Origin: Paguma larvata
Lineage: Eukaryota > Chordata > Mammalia > Carnivora > Viverridae
Length of the DNA: 64,000 bases
Assembly (NCBI GenBank): GCA_030068075.1
Contig: CM057837.1
Span: 24,415,089 to 24,479,088, forward strand
Direction: 5' to 3'
Part shown: positions 1 through 10,439 of the stretch, piece after piece
How positions within the stretch are numbered: position 1 is the stretch's first letter
Layout: each line of letters begins with the position of its first letter
The notes under the pieces: model-generated
The model's database searches: none
What the model was told of the DNA's origin: nothing
The model's input: only the letters and a program-made list of their open reading frames with translations
Position numbers and translations under genes: made by a program

Positions 1-1278
1 GCCCCACAGCTTGCTGGTTGGAAAAATGTTGAAGAAGACGGTCCTTGGGGTTTCCTTCAGAGCCAGAAGCATGGAGACGTGGTGCCTGCGATGAGCTGAA
101 GCTCACACTCCATTTCCTCCCTGCAAGGGCAGAAGTAATTCTTGCCACATGGTGCCTTTCACACCGGTGGGTCGCATGTAGAGCTGGAGAAGGTGACGGT
201 TGCCTGATCTGAGGAGTAGGCAGTTTCCCAGCTCCTGAACCTCCTCCCTCTCCCCATCCCGCCTGCCTGTCACAGCAACCAGTGTACACCTGCTTAACTC
301 CACTCCTCTGGGCTGTGAAGGATTTTTGGTCATCAGGAGTTTCCCCTTAAAAGGTGTGCATTCCAGCCTTTACGGCCAGTACCTCATGGAGATCAGGCTA
401 GTGAGGCGCCATGGAAGGAAGTGGCCAGGGGCTAGGGACCGCTTTGTTTCGTAAGAGCTGATGGAATGCTGAACTTGAGTATTGCAACAGGCAAAGGGGG
501 GGGGACTTCCTTCTTCCAGGTAAGCACCAGTTACAGATTGGTGTGGTCTTCTAACTGGTAGTGGGACTGAGGCTTTCTGGAGCTTCGATCAGGTGCTAAT
601 TACAGCCAGTTGAAGGCCTGCCATAGGTGACTTCCTGCCTGTTTGTCACCTGGTGCTTCTGTTTCTCCGTGGCGAGAAAGAAGGCACATGTCTGGATTGG
701 CATGGTCCCGGGTGTAGAGGACCACCTTTAGGGACACACTGAAGCTTGTTCAGTGTCCTCGACCCGCGTGAAGGGGAGTGTGTCCCTAATGCCATAGGGG
801 GGCTGCTGAGACTGGGAATTCATTCAGCCATGCAACCTCCTGACGGGCTCGACGCAAGCCCTTACAAAAAGGTGAACCTGTTTAGGAGAAGTAAAGCAAA
901 GTCATTTTTGAATGTGAATCCTCGCAAGATTGCAAATGAAAATACAGAGCGAAACTCGATCAAACCTGGCCCCTCTCTCTCAGGCTTCCTCGGGGCGGAG
1001 GAGAAGTCTGCAGACTGCAAAACGTAATTTCAAGGGGGCCTGGAGAGAGACAGCAATAAAGACCAGTGTGTTTTATTGCACATTCTGAGGGGGAAAGGCT
1101 TAGGAAGTGCCTTAATGGATGAAATGAGAGATGGTTCTAGAGGACGGAGCTTGATAAAAGGAAGGCGGCCCAAGCTCTCAACAGGAGAGGTCATGCTTCT
1201 TTAATTTGCTGGAATTCACGGAGGGTTTACTGTAGCTGCAGCAAAGCAGAAATCGTGGGCTGTTCGAGTTTCTATTCA

Positions 1279-2025
1279 TCAGTGCTGATGAGGCAGAGAT
1301 GGGAAGAGGCTGTGGCTAGTTATCAGGTAAACAGCGGTGGGCTGGTAAACATTTAACAGCCGGCCCCAGGGATGGGGCAGAGAGAGGCCGCGATCTGCAG
1401 CTTTGCCCATTTCCGTGGTGTAAACACTCCCGCCGGGGCTGACTTCGGGCTGCCCACATGACGTCACTGAACACAGACTTGGGAAGACGGACCCAGAACG
1501 GGCTCTCGTGAACAGGTGTGCGCCAGCTTGAATCACCCGGGCAGGGGTTCTCCTTCGGCGTTGCCGTGGGGTCAGGGTGCGGGGAGCAAGGTCTGCCTGT
1601 CCTTGCTCAGACAGGAGCTGCCAGCCTTGCTTCCGGATGGCGGGCCTGGCTCTTTTCTGTGGCACGAGACTCGGGCTGGGGAGGAGAGAGCCAGATACAG
1701 GTTCCCCCGCCCCCACCGACCTCTCATGAAGCTGTGATTGAAATTTGTAATATTTTAAAATGATTCCTAAAGAATCTGAAATGCTTCCAGAAATTCCAGC
1801 CGGCCCCGAGGATTCTGAGCGCAGCCCAGGACACGCGCAGCAAAGGAATCTTGGGTCTTCAGGGAGAGCGCCCGTTTCTTGAAATGGACTCTTTTCAATG
1901 AAGAGCGAGCTGACCCTGGGTAACAGGATCAAAAGGGGTCGTGGGGTCATCCCTCTTGTAGTCGGGGAGGATTGTTCAGCAGGGACTGGCTCTGGCTTCC
2001 CTTGGAGCGCCTCTCTGCACTCCAT
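1279..2025 (-). other. Long antisense open frame, probably not a gene
   Basis: A 248-codon frame opens with ATG on the minus strand. Its translation is rich in Ser, Pro, Arg and Leu, has no domain I recognise, no signal peptide and no clear membrane segment, and reads like translated moderately GC-rich non-coding DNA. It is one of the longest frames outside simple repeats, so it is recorded. Chance occurrence in 64 kb is plausible. Confidence 0.1.
1327..1466 (+). promoter_or_regulatory. Cluster of three GTAAACA boxes and a palindromic CRE
   Basis: GTAAACA, the core bound by FOX (forkhead) factors, occurs at 1327-1333, 1345-1351 and 1420-1426, all in the same orientation. A full palindromic cAMP response element, TGACGTCA, lies at 1459-1466. 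Motif presence is seen directly. A role as a distal enhancer is inference, because no gene or transcription start can be placed nearby. Confidence 0.3.
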
Positions 2026-2370
2026 ATGTCTTGCATTTTAAAAAAGCGCAGACCTGAATTAGAATGTTCTGTCCTATTACCCCCAAAGTGCAATCATACT
2101 TGTCAGACGGAACGTGTTCTGTGTAGACCGCTTACGAGGCACCTTTCCTTTGAGTGTAGAGTTTCACTTCTCCGGGCTTCGGGGTACCGGGGAACTGCCC
2201 TCTCCCCTCACCAGAAGCCATGAGAAAGGGGATGCCGCCTGCGAAGCCCTTGCCCTTTGCGTGGAGCAGCCCTGCGTTTGCAGGTGTCAGAGAGAAATTC
2301 TGATTGGACAAAGGTTTCTGTAGCTAATGAAGCATAAACAATAAATAACCTAAGCCACCCTCCCCCTGCA

Positions 2371-2401
2371 AAGAAAAAAAAAGACTAAAAAAAAAAAAAA
2401 C
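2371..2401 (+). repeat. A-rich simple repeat
   Basis: Two A-runs separated by a short GACT spacer. Flanking sequence contains TATAAAAAGG at 2403-2412, a TATA-like string with no supporting promoter features around it. No SINE body precedes it, so it is not clearly a retroposon tail. Confidence 0.5.
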
Positions 2402-2504
2402 CTATAAAAAGGAAAATCTGCTATTTAATGGCTTATTCCTGTTTGCTATTTTTCTCTAATTTATCCCATGCTTACAACCTAAAGACTGGAGAGCTAGGAG
2501 GTCC

Positions 2505-3170
2505 ATTATGCAATTTATTCTACATGTATTTATTGCTAAGTGCTGGGAAAATAAATAAGACCCAGCCTCTCTCTCTCTCCTTAAGCTAGTCACTATTTAG
2601 AAAGGCATGCAGCATCTTGGAGAAGTTGACATTTCGGTCAGGAGGCAGAGGGGAGCCACGGGCAGTGTTTGGTCAGGGGCATGACACAGTCAGAGCTACC
2701 TTCTTAGAAGGTGGCGTCGGGGTGGGGCGCCTGGGTGGCTTAGTCGGTTGGGCATTCAACTTCACTCAGGTCATGATCTCATGGATTGTGGGTTCCAGCC
2801 CCGCATCAGGCTCTGTGCTGACAGCCCGGAGCCTGCTTCCGATCCTGCCCCTCACTTACTCCGCCTCCCCAAAATAAATAAACATTAAAAAATTTTTAAG
2901 AATGTGGTGTGGGAAGGTGGGTTGGGAACACAGACCGGGAGCGGTACTCACCCAGGTTCCAGGATGGAGGTCAGAACGGTCCACGCTGGTGGAGATAGTG
3001 GGAAGGGAGAGAAGTGACTAGGGCGTGAGTAGTTTCATGGAGAGAAACATCAGTGTTAGAGGAAGTATTCAGAAGGGCAGGACGATGAGCCCAATTGAAT
3101 GGTCTAGCATGAGAGGAGGCAGGAAGAAATGGGTATATTTTCCATGAGTGTTTGGTGTTTCTGCACATCC
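2505..3170 (-). mobile_element. Degraded L2-like LINE fragments split by a SINE
   Basis: TATTTATTGCTAAGTGCTGG near 2527 resembles the reverse complement of an L2 3' end. The flanks of the SINE at 2.7-2.9 kb carry gapped similarity to the purine-rich internal part of antisense L2. Divergence is high and the extent is uncertain. A similar but better preserved copy lies at 4.7-5.05 kb. Confidence 0.3.
2724..2899 (+). mobile_element. Feliform CAN SINE (tRNA-Lys derived)
   Basis: The copy begins with GGGGCGCCTGGGTGGCT, has the tRNA-like body GGTCATGATCTCATGG, the CTCTGTGCTGACAGC segment, a shortened CT-rich part and an AAATAAATAAACATTAAAAA tail. This tail type indicates a feliform carnivore. The middle is diverged, so this is a moderately old copy. 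No clear target-site duplication was found. Confidence 0.93.
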
Positions 3171-3562
3171 GTGAGCACGGGCACCGCTTTTGTTCCAGGC
3201 TAGCTTTTCAAGGACATCTGTCTAGCAAACAGCCTTGGAGGATGGAGATAGTGTTGTCCTCTGGAGGGGAAGGTAAGGCTGTGTGCCCTCCAGGAAAGTG
3301 AGGATAACGTCTGCCCCAGAGGTCAGGCAGCCTTGCTGGCACTCCATCATCAAGATGAAGCTCACTCCGTCCGCTGTGCCAGGAATAATAACGTCCTTGG
3401 TCTCTGACCTAGGAGTCTCGTGTCTCCTTCCAACATTCATGAACCAGTGGCAGGCTAATGAGTCAGCTTGCAAGTAGGGTGACATCTCAGACCCTTCACA
3501 GTTCTTGACACATGGCAATATACATTTAGGTCTAGGTGGGCTTTAGATAGCATTTATTTTAA

Positions 3563-3777
3563 TGAAAAAAATTTTTAATGCCTATATATTTTTGAGAGAG
3601 AAAGAGAGACAGTGTGAGTGGGAGGGACAGAGAGACAGGGAGACACAGAATCTAAAGCAGGCTCCAGGCTCTGAGCTGTCAGCACAGAGCCTGACACGGG
3701 GCTCGAACTCACGAACCATGAGATCGTGACCTGCGGTGAAACCGGATGCTTAATTGACTGAGCCACCCAGGCGCCCC
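3563..3777 (-). mobile_element. Feliform CAN SINE
   Basis: This is a full-length antisense copy. It reads from a T-rich tail complement through the GAGA-rich segment, GAGCTGTCAGCACAGAGCC and ATGAGATCGTGACCTG to GAGCCACCCAGGCGCCCC at the head. It sits directly beside a MIR fragment. One small change (CTGCGGTGAAACC) alters the usual CTGAGCTGAAATC block. Confidence 0.94.
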
Positions 3778-3785
3778 ATTAATAT

Positions 3786-3900
3786 TCTTATGTTAGAGGT
3801 GTGGAAACTGAAGGCCACAGTGACTTGCTCCAGGGCACAGAGCAAGTTGGTAGCCAAGAAAAGACTGTCCCAGATCTTCCCAACTCCTCTAGAACTTTCT
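3786..3900 (-). mobile_element. MIR fragment
   Basis: GGAAACTGAAGGCCACAGTG followed by GACTTGCTCCAGGGCACAGA matches the reverse complement of the MIR core (GTGCCTCAGTTTCC...). MIR is an old tRNA-derived mammal-wide SINE. The SINE at 3.56-3.78 kb seems to have landed at its edge. Confidence 0.7.
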
Positions 3901-3944
3901 CCGCAATTGCACGTTGTGCTTTGGCGTAACTGCAGGAGTTTCGG

Positions 3945-4132
3945 TAGATGATAACGGCAGCGGGGTTTATTGAGTGCTGCGCCATGCCAGCCAGGCGCGG
4001 TTCCAGGAGTTCCATGAGCGCTGAAATCTCATTTAAACCTCTTCTATCATTATCTCGAGTTTGGAGATGAGGAAACTGAGGCACACAGAGGTTAAGCGCT
4101 GGGTCTGAACCCAGGCAGCCTCGTTCCGGCAT
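3945..4132 (-). mobile_element. MIR, nearly full length
   Basis: TTTGGAGATGAGGAAACTGA, then GGCACACAGAGGTTAAGCGC and GTCTGAACCCAGGCAGCCTC, are the classic antisense MIR blocks. The upstream TTTATTGAGTGCTGCGCCATG matches the MIR 3' end. Well preserved for the family. Confidence 0.88.
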
Positions 4133-4499
4133 CTGGGGTCTTCATCGCCATCCCGCACTGTTGCGGGCTTATTAAAGTTGGGAAGCCATGTTTTGGGAAG
4201 TGAGCATGGAAAACTTTCAAAGTTTATATTTGTATTGGATGGATCATAATAGACAGGAAGGCCTACCATGTGTTTGATCATAGAGTCACGATGGGATGAT
4301 TTGTGTTTACACATATACATTTCATTTCTGATTTACTTCTGAGCTGAAGAAAATGCACATCAATAAGATGACATAAAACATCATCTGTTGAGAGACAGAA
4401 GGAGGAAGGAGAGGCTCAGCAACCCCGGCCAGCAGTGACAATTGCCTCAAGCAAAAAGGAGTAGGAATTCACTTTTGGCTTTTCTTTTGGGTAATACGC

Positions 4500-4735
4500 A
4501 ACCTGTCCTGGGCTCTTCCTATCTGTGGGTGATCGTGCTAAGCATTTCACATGTGCTGTCTCATAGGAGCCCCCATCACTCTGTGGAGTGGCGTTTCCAT
4601 CACGACCATTTTACAGCCGATGAGATCGAAGGCAGAGAAGGTAACACGTCAGACAGCAGGTGTATGTTATAAGCCAGGATTTAACTCCAGGCAGCCTCTC
4701 TTCAGACTCTGTACTCTCAACACTGCCCTGGCTGC
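4500..4735 (-). mobile_element. MIR, nearly full length
   Basis: GCTAAGCATTTCACATGTGC, CCATTTTACAGCCGATGAG and CCAGGATTTAACTCCAGGCA follow the order of an antisense MIR. It abuts the L2 fragment that follows. Short open frames through it are repeat translation, not genes. Confidence 0.85.
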
Positions 4736-4737
4736 AT

Positions 4738-5050
4738 GATCAGGGAAGGCTCCATGGGAGAGGTGGCATCCTAAGGCTAAGCAGACTTCTGGTACCAAAA
4801 TGGGGAAGGCATCCCCGGGTAGAGGGAACGATGCCAATAATGGCACAGGTAGTGTCTGATGGACGTGGGGTACTTGGGGGGTAGAGTCTGAAAGACTGGG
4901 CTGGATCAGACTGGGGGGTGTCTTGAATGAGAAGCTAAGGGAGGGGGGCTTGAGATGGTTTTTGAGGAGGGGGGGGATGCATGATCACTGCTGCTGGTCA
5001 GGGCATCAGGAAGTGGTGAGAAGATGAGGACCTCAGCTAGGCTCCTGGAT
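4738..5050 (-). mobile_element. L2 LINE fragment
   Basis: GGGAAGGCTCCATGGGAGAG GTGGCATCC, then a purine-rich stretch with GATCAGACTGG and GAGATGGTTTTTGAGGAGG, resembles antisense L2 3' sequence. Several G-runs are expanded (GGAGGGGGGGGATG near 4968), which makes the alignment patchy. Confidence 0.5.
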
Positions 5051-5408
5051 GGTCATGGAGTCCTGCCTCCCGCTTTGTCCCGTCCGCCTCCCTGCTCGCT
5101 GGCAGTTGTGTGCTTATTATCTAGTAATCCTTCCCACTTGGGGTCTTCAACATGCCTTACGGTACTTCAGCCTAGACTCTTAGATATGAATGTGTAGAGT
5201 AGACAGATACAGCCTTCCCTGGAGGGGCAATCGAGTGCCCCGCTTGGGAAGGTACCCCCACAGGCGATCGGCTGACATTTGAAATGTTATTCAAAGGGGC
5301 ACTCTGCACAGGTAGGTACCACAGGGCCTTAGCTATCTTCACCTACAATCGAAACCAGTGGTTTTTGTCACTGGCATGACACATGAGGAAAATCACCTTC
5401 CATTTCTG

Positions 5409-5429
5409 CCCCCCACCCCGCCCCGCCCC
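5409..5429 (-). other. Potential G-quadruplex / GC-box run
   Basis: The plus strand reads C6-A-C4-G-C4-G-C4, so the minus strand carries four G-runs of four or more separated by single bases. This satisfies the G3+N1-7 quadruplex rule and also contains overlapping Sp1-type GGGGCGGGG boxes. Structure formation is inferred from composition only. Confidence 0.5.
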
Positions 5430-5621
5430 GTGTGCGGGATTGGCCTACAGTGTTAAACCAGCACCTCCCCACTGTGTGAGCCGATAGAAGGATGTCCAGG
5501 GGGTCCAACAGTCTATGCCCTTCGGAACGATGCCCCATGCTTGATGTGGAACCAGCCTGGTCTGGCCAGTTCTTTGGAGGATCCTTGCTGCCTGTGTCCG
5601 AGGCTTGAACATTTGTAACAT

Positions 5622-5639
5622 TGACCTTGAGTGACGTCA
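5622..5639 (-). promoter_or_regulatory. SF-1/ERR half-site beside a CRE
   Basis: TGACCTTGA at 5622-5630 is the exact reverse complement of TCAAGGTCA, the extended half-site of NR5A (SF-1/LRH-1) and ERR receptors. One base later TGACGTCA at 5632-5639 is a full palindromic CRE. This pairing is known in cAMP-responsive steroidogenic promoters. Here it lies far from any recognisable gene, so function is inference. Confidence 0.35.
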
Positions 5640-5924
5640 GCCCCTCATGAAGTGGGACTGAAGCACCTAAAAGGGTGATGGCTGAGACTTCCTCATGTCA
5701 ACAGAACACAAGACCCTTTTTGTGCCAGTTCGCTAATTAACGTATGCGGAGCAGAATTTGGCCTCGAACTCGTGTCCCTTGTCAGCTGGAAGGGAATTTG
5801 TGGGGAGGAGAACACAGCCCCGTCTGTATCTAATCATTGGAGCCTCGTGATATTTGCCCAAAGGATCCTACCAATCGGGAAGGACCAAACGGACTTGGGT
5901 CCATTTGCCACCCTCACATAGGAG

Positions 5925-6030
5925 GCAGATATGACTAATACCTTCATCTTACAGATGAGGAAACTGAGGCACAGAGGAGCGAGCCAGCTTGCCCAAGGCC
6001 ACGCAGCCAGGAAATGCTAGCTCTAAGATT
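5925..6030 (-). mobile_element. MIR core fragment
   Basis: CATCTTACAGATGAGGAAAC, TGAGGCACAGAGGAGCGAG and CTTGCCCAAGGCCACGCAGC are strongly conserved antisense MIR core blocks. Ends fade into unique AT-rich sequence. Confidence 0.85.
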
Positions 6031-6430
6031 AAAAATGTCACCTTCACTTGTTCTGCTAAAGCAAAATATATCTGTCACTCCTTCCTCATCATGAAAAATT
6101 AATTTGTAGCAAGGAAAGAGTGGAGATTATATATATGGAGTTTGCTATTTAAAATACACGACTGTCAAAGGTCTATATTTTTAGAATTCATTGCCAGGGG
6201 CAGATGAAATTGCGTATAGGCCAGGCCCCACCCTGTAGCTCTCACTCACCCCTTCCAGCTCTAGGGGATCCAAATATAGTCTTTAACATTGGTGCCTTTC
6301 CCTCCGGCTTTTTCTGATCTGATTTTAAGGGCAAAGAAAAACACTGAGCTCGGCTTAGGTAAAATTGGAATTCACCTGCCTGGTATTTTTTTCTTCTTAT
6401 AATCTAATGTTAGTCTTGGTTCGGAGAAGG
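6030..6430. other. AT-rich unique stretch
   Basis: AT-rich sequence with ATTATATATATGG at about 6126 and several TAATT strings. No repeat family or exon was recognised. Confidence 0.45.
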
Positions 6431-6960
6431 TGGATTAATGAGGCTGGTGTGGTAGGGGTCTCCAACGAACTTCCTTTTCCCTCCTTAAGGCTGAGACCCG
6501 TTAAGCTTAGTCTGATCCATCCATGGAAATTCCATCTGTCTTTGCTGATGAATCACTTACGGGGGACCATGTAACCCCATCCTAGTCAATAATGGGGTGT
6601 CTGGTGAGCAATTCAGGAAAAGATTTCCTTCCTGATAAAAGGTAGGGAGCATTATAAGGAGAAAGTGCTTTGCTCTCACCCTCTTCCTTCTTGCTTGGAT
6701 GGGATACTATCATGTGAGGACATGATGTCTGGTGCTGCAGCAACCATCTTGTGACCATGAGTGGAGGCCCACTGCCGTGTGAGGATGGCAGGGCAGAAGG
6801 ACAGAAAGAACTGGAGTCTTTGGTGGCATTGTTGAGCCACCTAACTAACCCTGGGTGGAGGGGTGGGGGGCTAACTGTTATGGGAAGCTAATGGTTTAAG
6901 CCACTTTCTGTTATTGTAGTGGAGAACTTTCCTAACTGAAGGATTGTTAATTAGTAAAGA
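6430..6960 (+). mobile_element. Old LTR-like interspersed repeat, family not assigned
   Basis: GGATGGGATACTATCATGTG, GCTGCAGCAACCATCTTGTG and GTTTAAGCCACTTTCTGTTA with CCTAACTGAAGGATTG match, in order, a widespread mammalian LTR-like repeat that ends in the same AGCCACT...TCCTAACTGATACAG pattern. The left part is weaker. I am fairly sure it is an old repeat but not of the family name. Confidence 0.5.
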
Positions 6961-6964
6961 ACAG

Positions 6965-8690
6965 AACAAGGGAAGAGTGGCTAATGCTCCGAGGGAAGGG
7001 TCAACCCCGATGTTCGTGAAAGGGTTTCCCGAGATCTTGATTAATCTCATCTTCATAAATCTGTGATAGACCCATAAAATGCAACAAAGTATTACTAAAA
7101 AACTGAAGAGCCTCCATGTCCTGCCTAATAAGGAATATTCTGGTTGTAGGTAATTGAAAAAGTAGTGAAAGGAATCTATTGGCCCCTTAAGAGAAAGGCG
7201 GAAAGGTAAGCTTCAGATATGGCTTGATCCAGGGCTCAACGATGCTATGAAGTCCTAGTCCCTCCTCATCACTCAGTTTTGCTCTTCTTAGAGTTGACTT
7301 CACATTCAGGCTCCAGGTGGCAAGAAAAACACCACCAACAGCTTCGGCGCGCATTCTCCACTATTTAAGTCCAGCGGGGAAAGGATGAGGTCCCTCCATG
7401 GAACCAGCAAGACTCACCGTGTTGGTGGGCTTTACCGTCCCCATGTGTCCCCGGGGGAATGCAAAGCTTCGATTCAGGCCCTAGTCGCCTGCCTCGCAGG
7501 GGTACATGAGTAAAAGCTACTTCAACCTGAAAGCCCAAAGATGGGGAGTGGAAGGGGCTGCTTTTCCAGAAGAAACGGGGGACGGATAAGGAAGGTGAAT
7601 GAACGTGGAGCGGCCGAAACAGCAGAGGTCTACTCTGCTTCTGCAGATCCTTTAGAAAGTCTGCTTTCGCCTCAAGCACCATCTGTTTCTTCACCACCGT
7701 CATTTTTAAGCACACGCGCACACTCACGCACACTTGTGTGCCAGTTACCAATCAGCTTCCTTTCCAGTATCGTTTTTCTGGAAGTTTTTATATGCGATCA
7801 GCAGAGAACACTCATGCCACGGGCAGAATGAATGCAGAGGCTCTGTGAAGCCCCTTGCCAGCCTCGTGGGGCACGGAATTAAAATCCACGCCTTGGAAAA
7901 TCACAAATTAGCGCCGGGCGCGTGGCTTCTGGCTTTGCTCTCAAAGCGATTGGAAGCCTAAGTTCACGAAGTGACAAAGAGCTGTGGTGAGGAACGTTTT
8001 ACGGCGAGTGACGAAAGACCTCAGGAGGACGGACAGATGGCGAAGTGACCCTATCGTGACTCCATTTATCACAGTTTGGCTGGAAACAATGGATGCTCTT
8101 TCCTGGACAGCTGTGACAAGGCCTGGGGTGGGTCTGGGGGAGCCACCGAGACCCTCCACACAGTTGCCGAAGGCAGTGGTGTCACCCGTCCAGCGTACAG
8201 CATGTTCTGGAATGTGGGGCTCACACCAGGGGGGAGAGACAAGCCCTTTTTCACTTTAGTAGCCATCAAAGTATCAAATATGGTTATAATAGCATCAAAG
8301 TATGCTTGTTTGTATTAGGTTAAGAGAAAAACCGCACACAGCTAGCACGCTAAGCTTTGATTTTATGGAGGTCGCTGCTAAGAGGAGGCTGTGGTCAGCA
8401 GCTGTCTGGATCCGCCTCGTGCAGACCTGAGCCACCAGCCTAGCACCCGGTGCCAGGCACACGTGGCGGAAGCTGTGACAGACAGCAAAAGGCAGGAGTT
8501 TTCTCCTGAGCTCAGGGCTCCCTCCTCAGCTCATGGCGTGGTCAGCAGAAGTCAGCTCCTAGTGGTTGAGGGGCCGAGGTCTCTGCTCTCTGGCTGGCTG
8601 CCAGCCGGGGGTTCCTAAAGGCCACCACAGAGCCTTGCCCCGTGGTCCCCTTGAGGACCCCCCTCAACATGGCAGCTCACGCCTTCAAGG
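6965..8690. other. Unique non-coding stretch
   Basis: No repeat beyond short CA-type strings near 7710 (ACACGCGCACACTCACGC) was recognised. Both strands contain several 70-130-codon open frames in overlapping registers, none with a recognisable domain. The dense region 7.84-8.05 kb has scattered CpGs. Confidence 0.5.
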
Positions 8691-8852
8691 CTTAGTGATT
8701 TCGGCTCAGGTCATGATCCTGGGGTTGTGGGATCGAGCCCCACCTCCGGCTCCGTGCTCAGCGTGGAGCCTGCTTGCGATTCTGTCCCTCTATCTTTGCC
8801 CCTCCCCCCCCCCCCCCCCGCTCACGTGCTCTCTCTCTAAAAATGAAAAGAT
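8691..8852 (+). mobile_element. CAN SINE, 5' truncated
   Basis: The tRNA head is missing. The copy starts near GATTTCGGCTCAGGTCATGA, continues through GAGCCCCACCTCCGGCTCCG and GGAGCCTGCTTGCGATTCTG, then a CT-rich part containing a run of about 18 C at 8803-8819, and ends in CTCTCTAAAAATGAAAAG. The C-run suggests slippage within the pyrimidine segment. Confidence 0.85.
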
Positions 8853-9160
8853 ATATATTATTTCTGGGATTGTCTGTGAAGGCGTCTCTGGTTGATCCAT
8901 ACGTACATCTGCGTGTCTAGCTATGAGCACCCTACTGGCGCGCCTGTAATTACGGAGGCTGAGGAATCCAGACTCGGGAGAGCTGGCCTTGCGAGTCCGC
9001 TCCACGTCTGAGTCCGAAGGCAAGACAGACGTCCCAGCTCCGGATCGGTCATGTTCGTGTTGGGGGAGAAAACCCTTTCTTACTCAGCCTTTCATTCTCT
9101 TCAGGCCTCAATGGTTGGAGGGGGACCAGCCACGCTGGGGAAAGGCAATCGGCTTCCCCA
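8853..9160. other. Unique non-coding stretch
   Basis: Nothing recognised. The SINE tail is followed by mixed sequence with a few CpGs. Confidence 0.4.
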
Positions 9161-9275
9161 GTGTTAATCTCATCCGGAAGCCCCTCACAGACACACCCAG
9201 AATAATGCTTCACCTGATATGCTGGCACCCCGTGGCCTGGTTAAGTGGGCTGTATAAAAATTAACCATCACAGGG
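9160..9275. mobile_element. Old interspersed repeat, family not assigned
   Basis: CCCTCACAGACACACCCAGA, ATAATGCTTCACC and TAAAAATTAACCATCACAGG are strings that recur together in mammalian genomes in an old retroelement end. I recognise the pattern but cannot assign the family or orientation with confidence. Confidence 0.45.
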
Positions 9276-9295
9276 AAAAATATCTGTCTGCGCGT

Positions 9296-9296
<1 letters not shown>

Positions 9297-9337
<41 letters not shown>
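9297..9337 (+). repeat. (CA)n microsatellite
   Basis: About twenty uninterrupted CA units preceded by GCGTG. Uninterrupted dinucleotide arrays of this length are usually length-polymorphic. The open frames running through it on both strands are artefacts. Confidence 0.97.
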
Positions 9338-9339
<2 letters not shown>

Positions 9340-10435
9340 CATCGGTTCCGTCTTTTGGGAGGATGTCGACTCTTCTTCCTTTTCGTGCCCTCTACCATGC
9401 TCGGCCCTAGACATGCAAGAGTGTGAAATAAACAGAGACCCGGTTCCTCCCTGTCTGACATTTACACGAAATCGAGAGGTAGTCACCGGGTGGCATTCCT
9501 GTGCCAGGTTCTCCTGGCAGGATCTACAGGAGTGATGACGGATCAGCCCCCAGAGGCGCAGGGCCTGTATGTTGTGTGTGCGGAGGGGCTGGGGGTTGGA
9601 GATGGTTTTCCACTGAGGTCATGGTAGTGGGGCCTCCAATATTCTGATGTGGGGGGGTCTCTAGGGGCAGTCGCAGTCCAAGGGGTCCCGGGGGACTTGT
9701 TGGGACGTATGGGCAAAGCTCACACGGGGGTCTTGCTTCGATTTTATGTGGCGGATTCACAGGAACAGAACTGCCTTCCAGAGGTCCCCTTCCGTTTTGT
9801 GTGAGCTCGAGAAGGATATCGGTTGTCTACCTCACAGTGTGATGGCCACGGGAGGAGCTGCTTCTGGAAGTTGCTGATGCCGAGGCCGGTGGGCAAAACC
9901 CCTTCGGAGGCTCTCTCGGCACTGCCCGGCTGGCCCTGGAGGAGGAGGCAGCCTGACGGGCAGAGAGGGCAGGAGAGAGGCCCTCTCTTGGAAACACAGT
10001 TCATGAGTTCTTCTGACTTGCCACCTTCCCAAATCAGACTTTGTACATGACGACCCGAGACCAAGTCCATCTGGAGAGTTTCAAAGGCCGAACTCACAAA
10101 TTTATGCCCAGCTCAAATGTGAAAATGGGGACCCTTCGGCGGAGTAGACGGTTTTGACCAGAATGGTGGCACTGGCTCCGGGCCGAGGTCGGAGAGGAGA
10201 GGAACAGGCCAAGGAGGGTGAGCCCTGGTTGTCCTGGCTGAGAACCGGCTGCAGGAGGGGCCTGGCTCACCTCTCCCCATCCCAGAATCCCCTCCCTTTC
10301 CTGTGGCCCCCGCCAGTGCTGACAGGGGCCTGCCGAGCCCGCAGTCGGGCCCTGGCTTGGCTCCTCACCCGGGACCCTTTCCTGTCTGCTCCCGCCCCCT
10401 CCCACCAGCACCTGTCGTGATGCCTTCAAGTTCAT
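9340..10435. other. Unique non-coding stretch
   Basis: GC-moderate sequence with short G-runs (around 9649-9657) and no recognised repeat. Overlapping open frames of up to 117 codons occur on both strands, with no identifiable domain. Confidence 0.5.
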
Positions 10436-10439
10436 TTCT

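Larger units (their letters stand above)
1..2340. other. Unique non-coding stretch
   Basis: No repeat family, splice-bounded exon or recognisable protein is visible here. The sequence is mixed, of moderate GC, and contains isolated CpGs. The cluster of forkhead and CRE motifs at 1.33-1.47 kb and a long antisense open frame at 1.28-2.03 kb are listed separately. The rest holds nothing I can name. Confidence 0.6.
5050..5920. other. Unique non-coding stretch
   Basis: No repeat or exon was recognised. It contains a C-run block at 5.41 kb and a paired nuclear-receptor/CRE motif at 5.62 kb, listed separately. Nothing else stands out. Confidence 0.55.

Noticed and set aside
2403..2412. TATAAAAAGG as a promoter TATA box
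   Set aside because: It sits beside A-runs in AT-rich DNA, with no GC boxes, CpG island or downstream exon.
3575..3766. Recurring 60-80-codon frames starting MAQSVKHPT or similar
   Set aside because: The same peptide recurs wherever a CAN SINE occurs (33604, 40169, 45959, 48704 and others). It is SINE translation.
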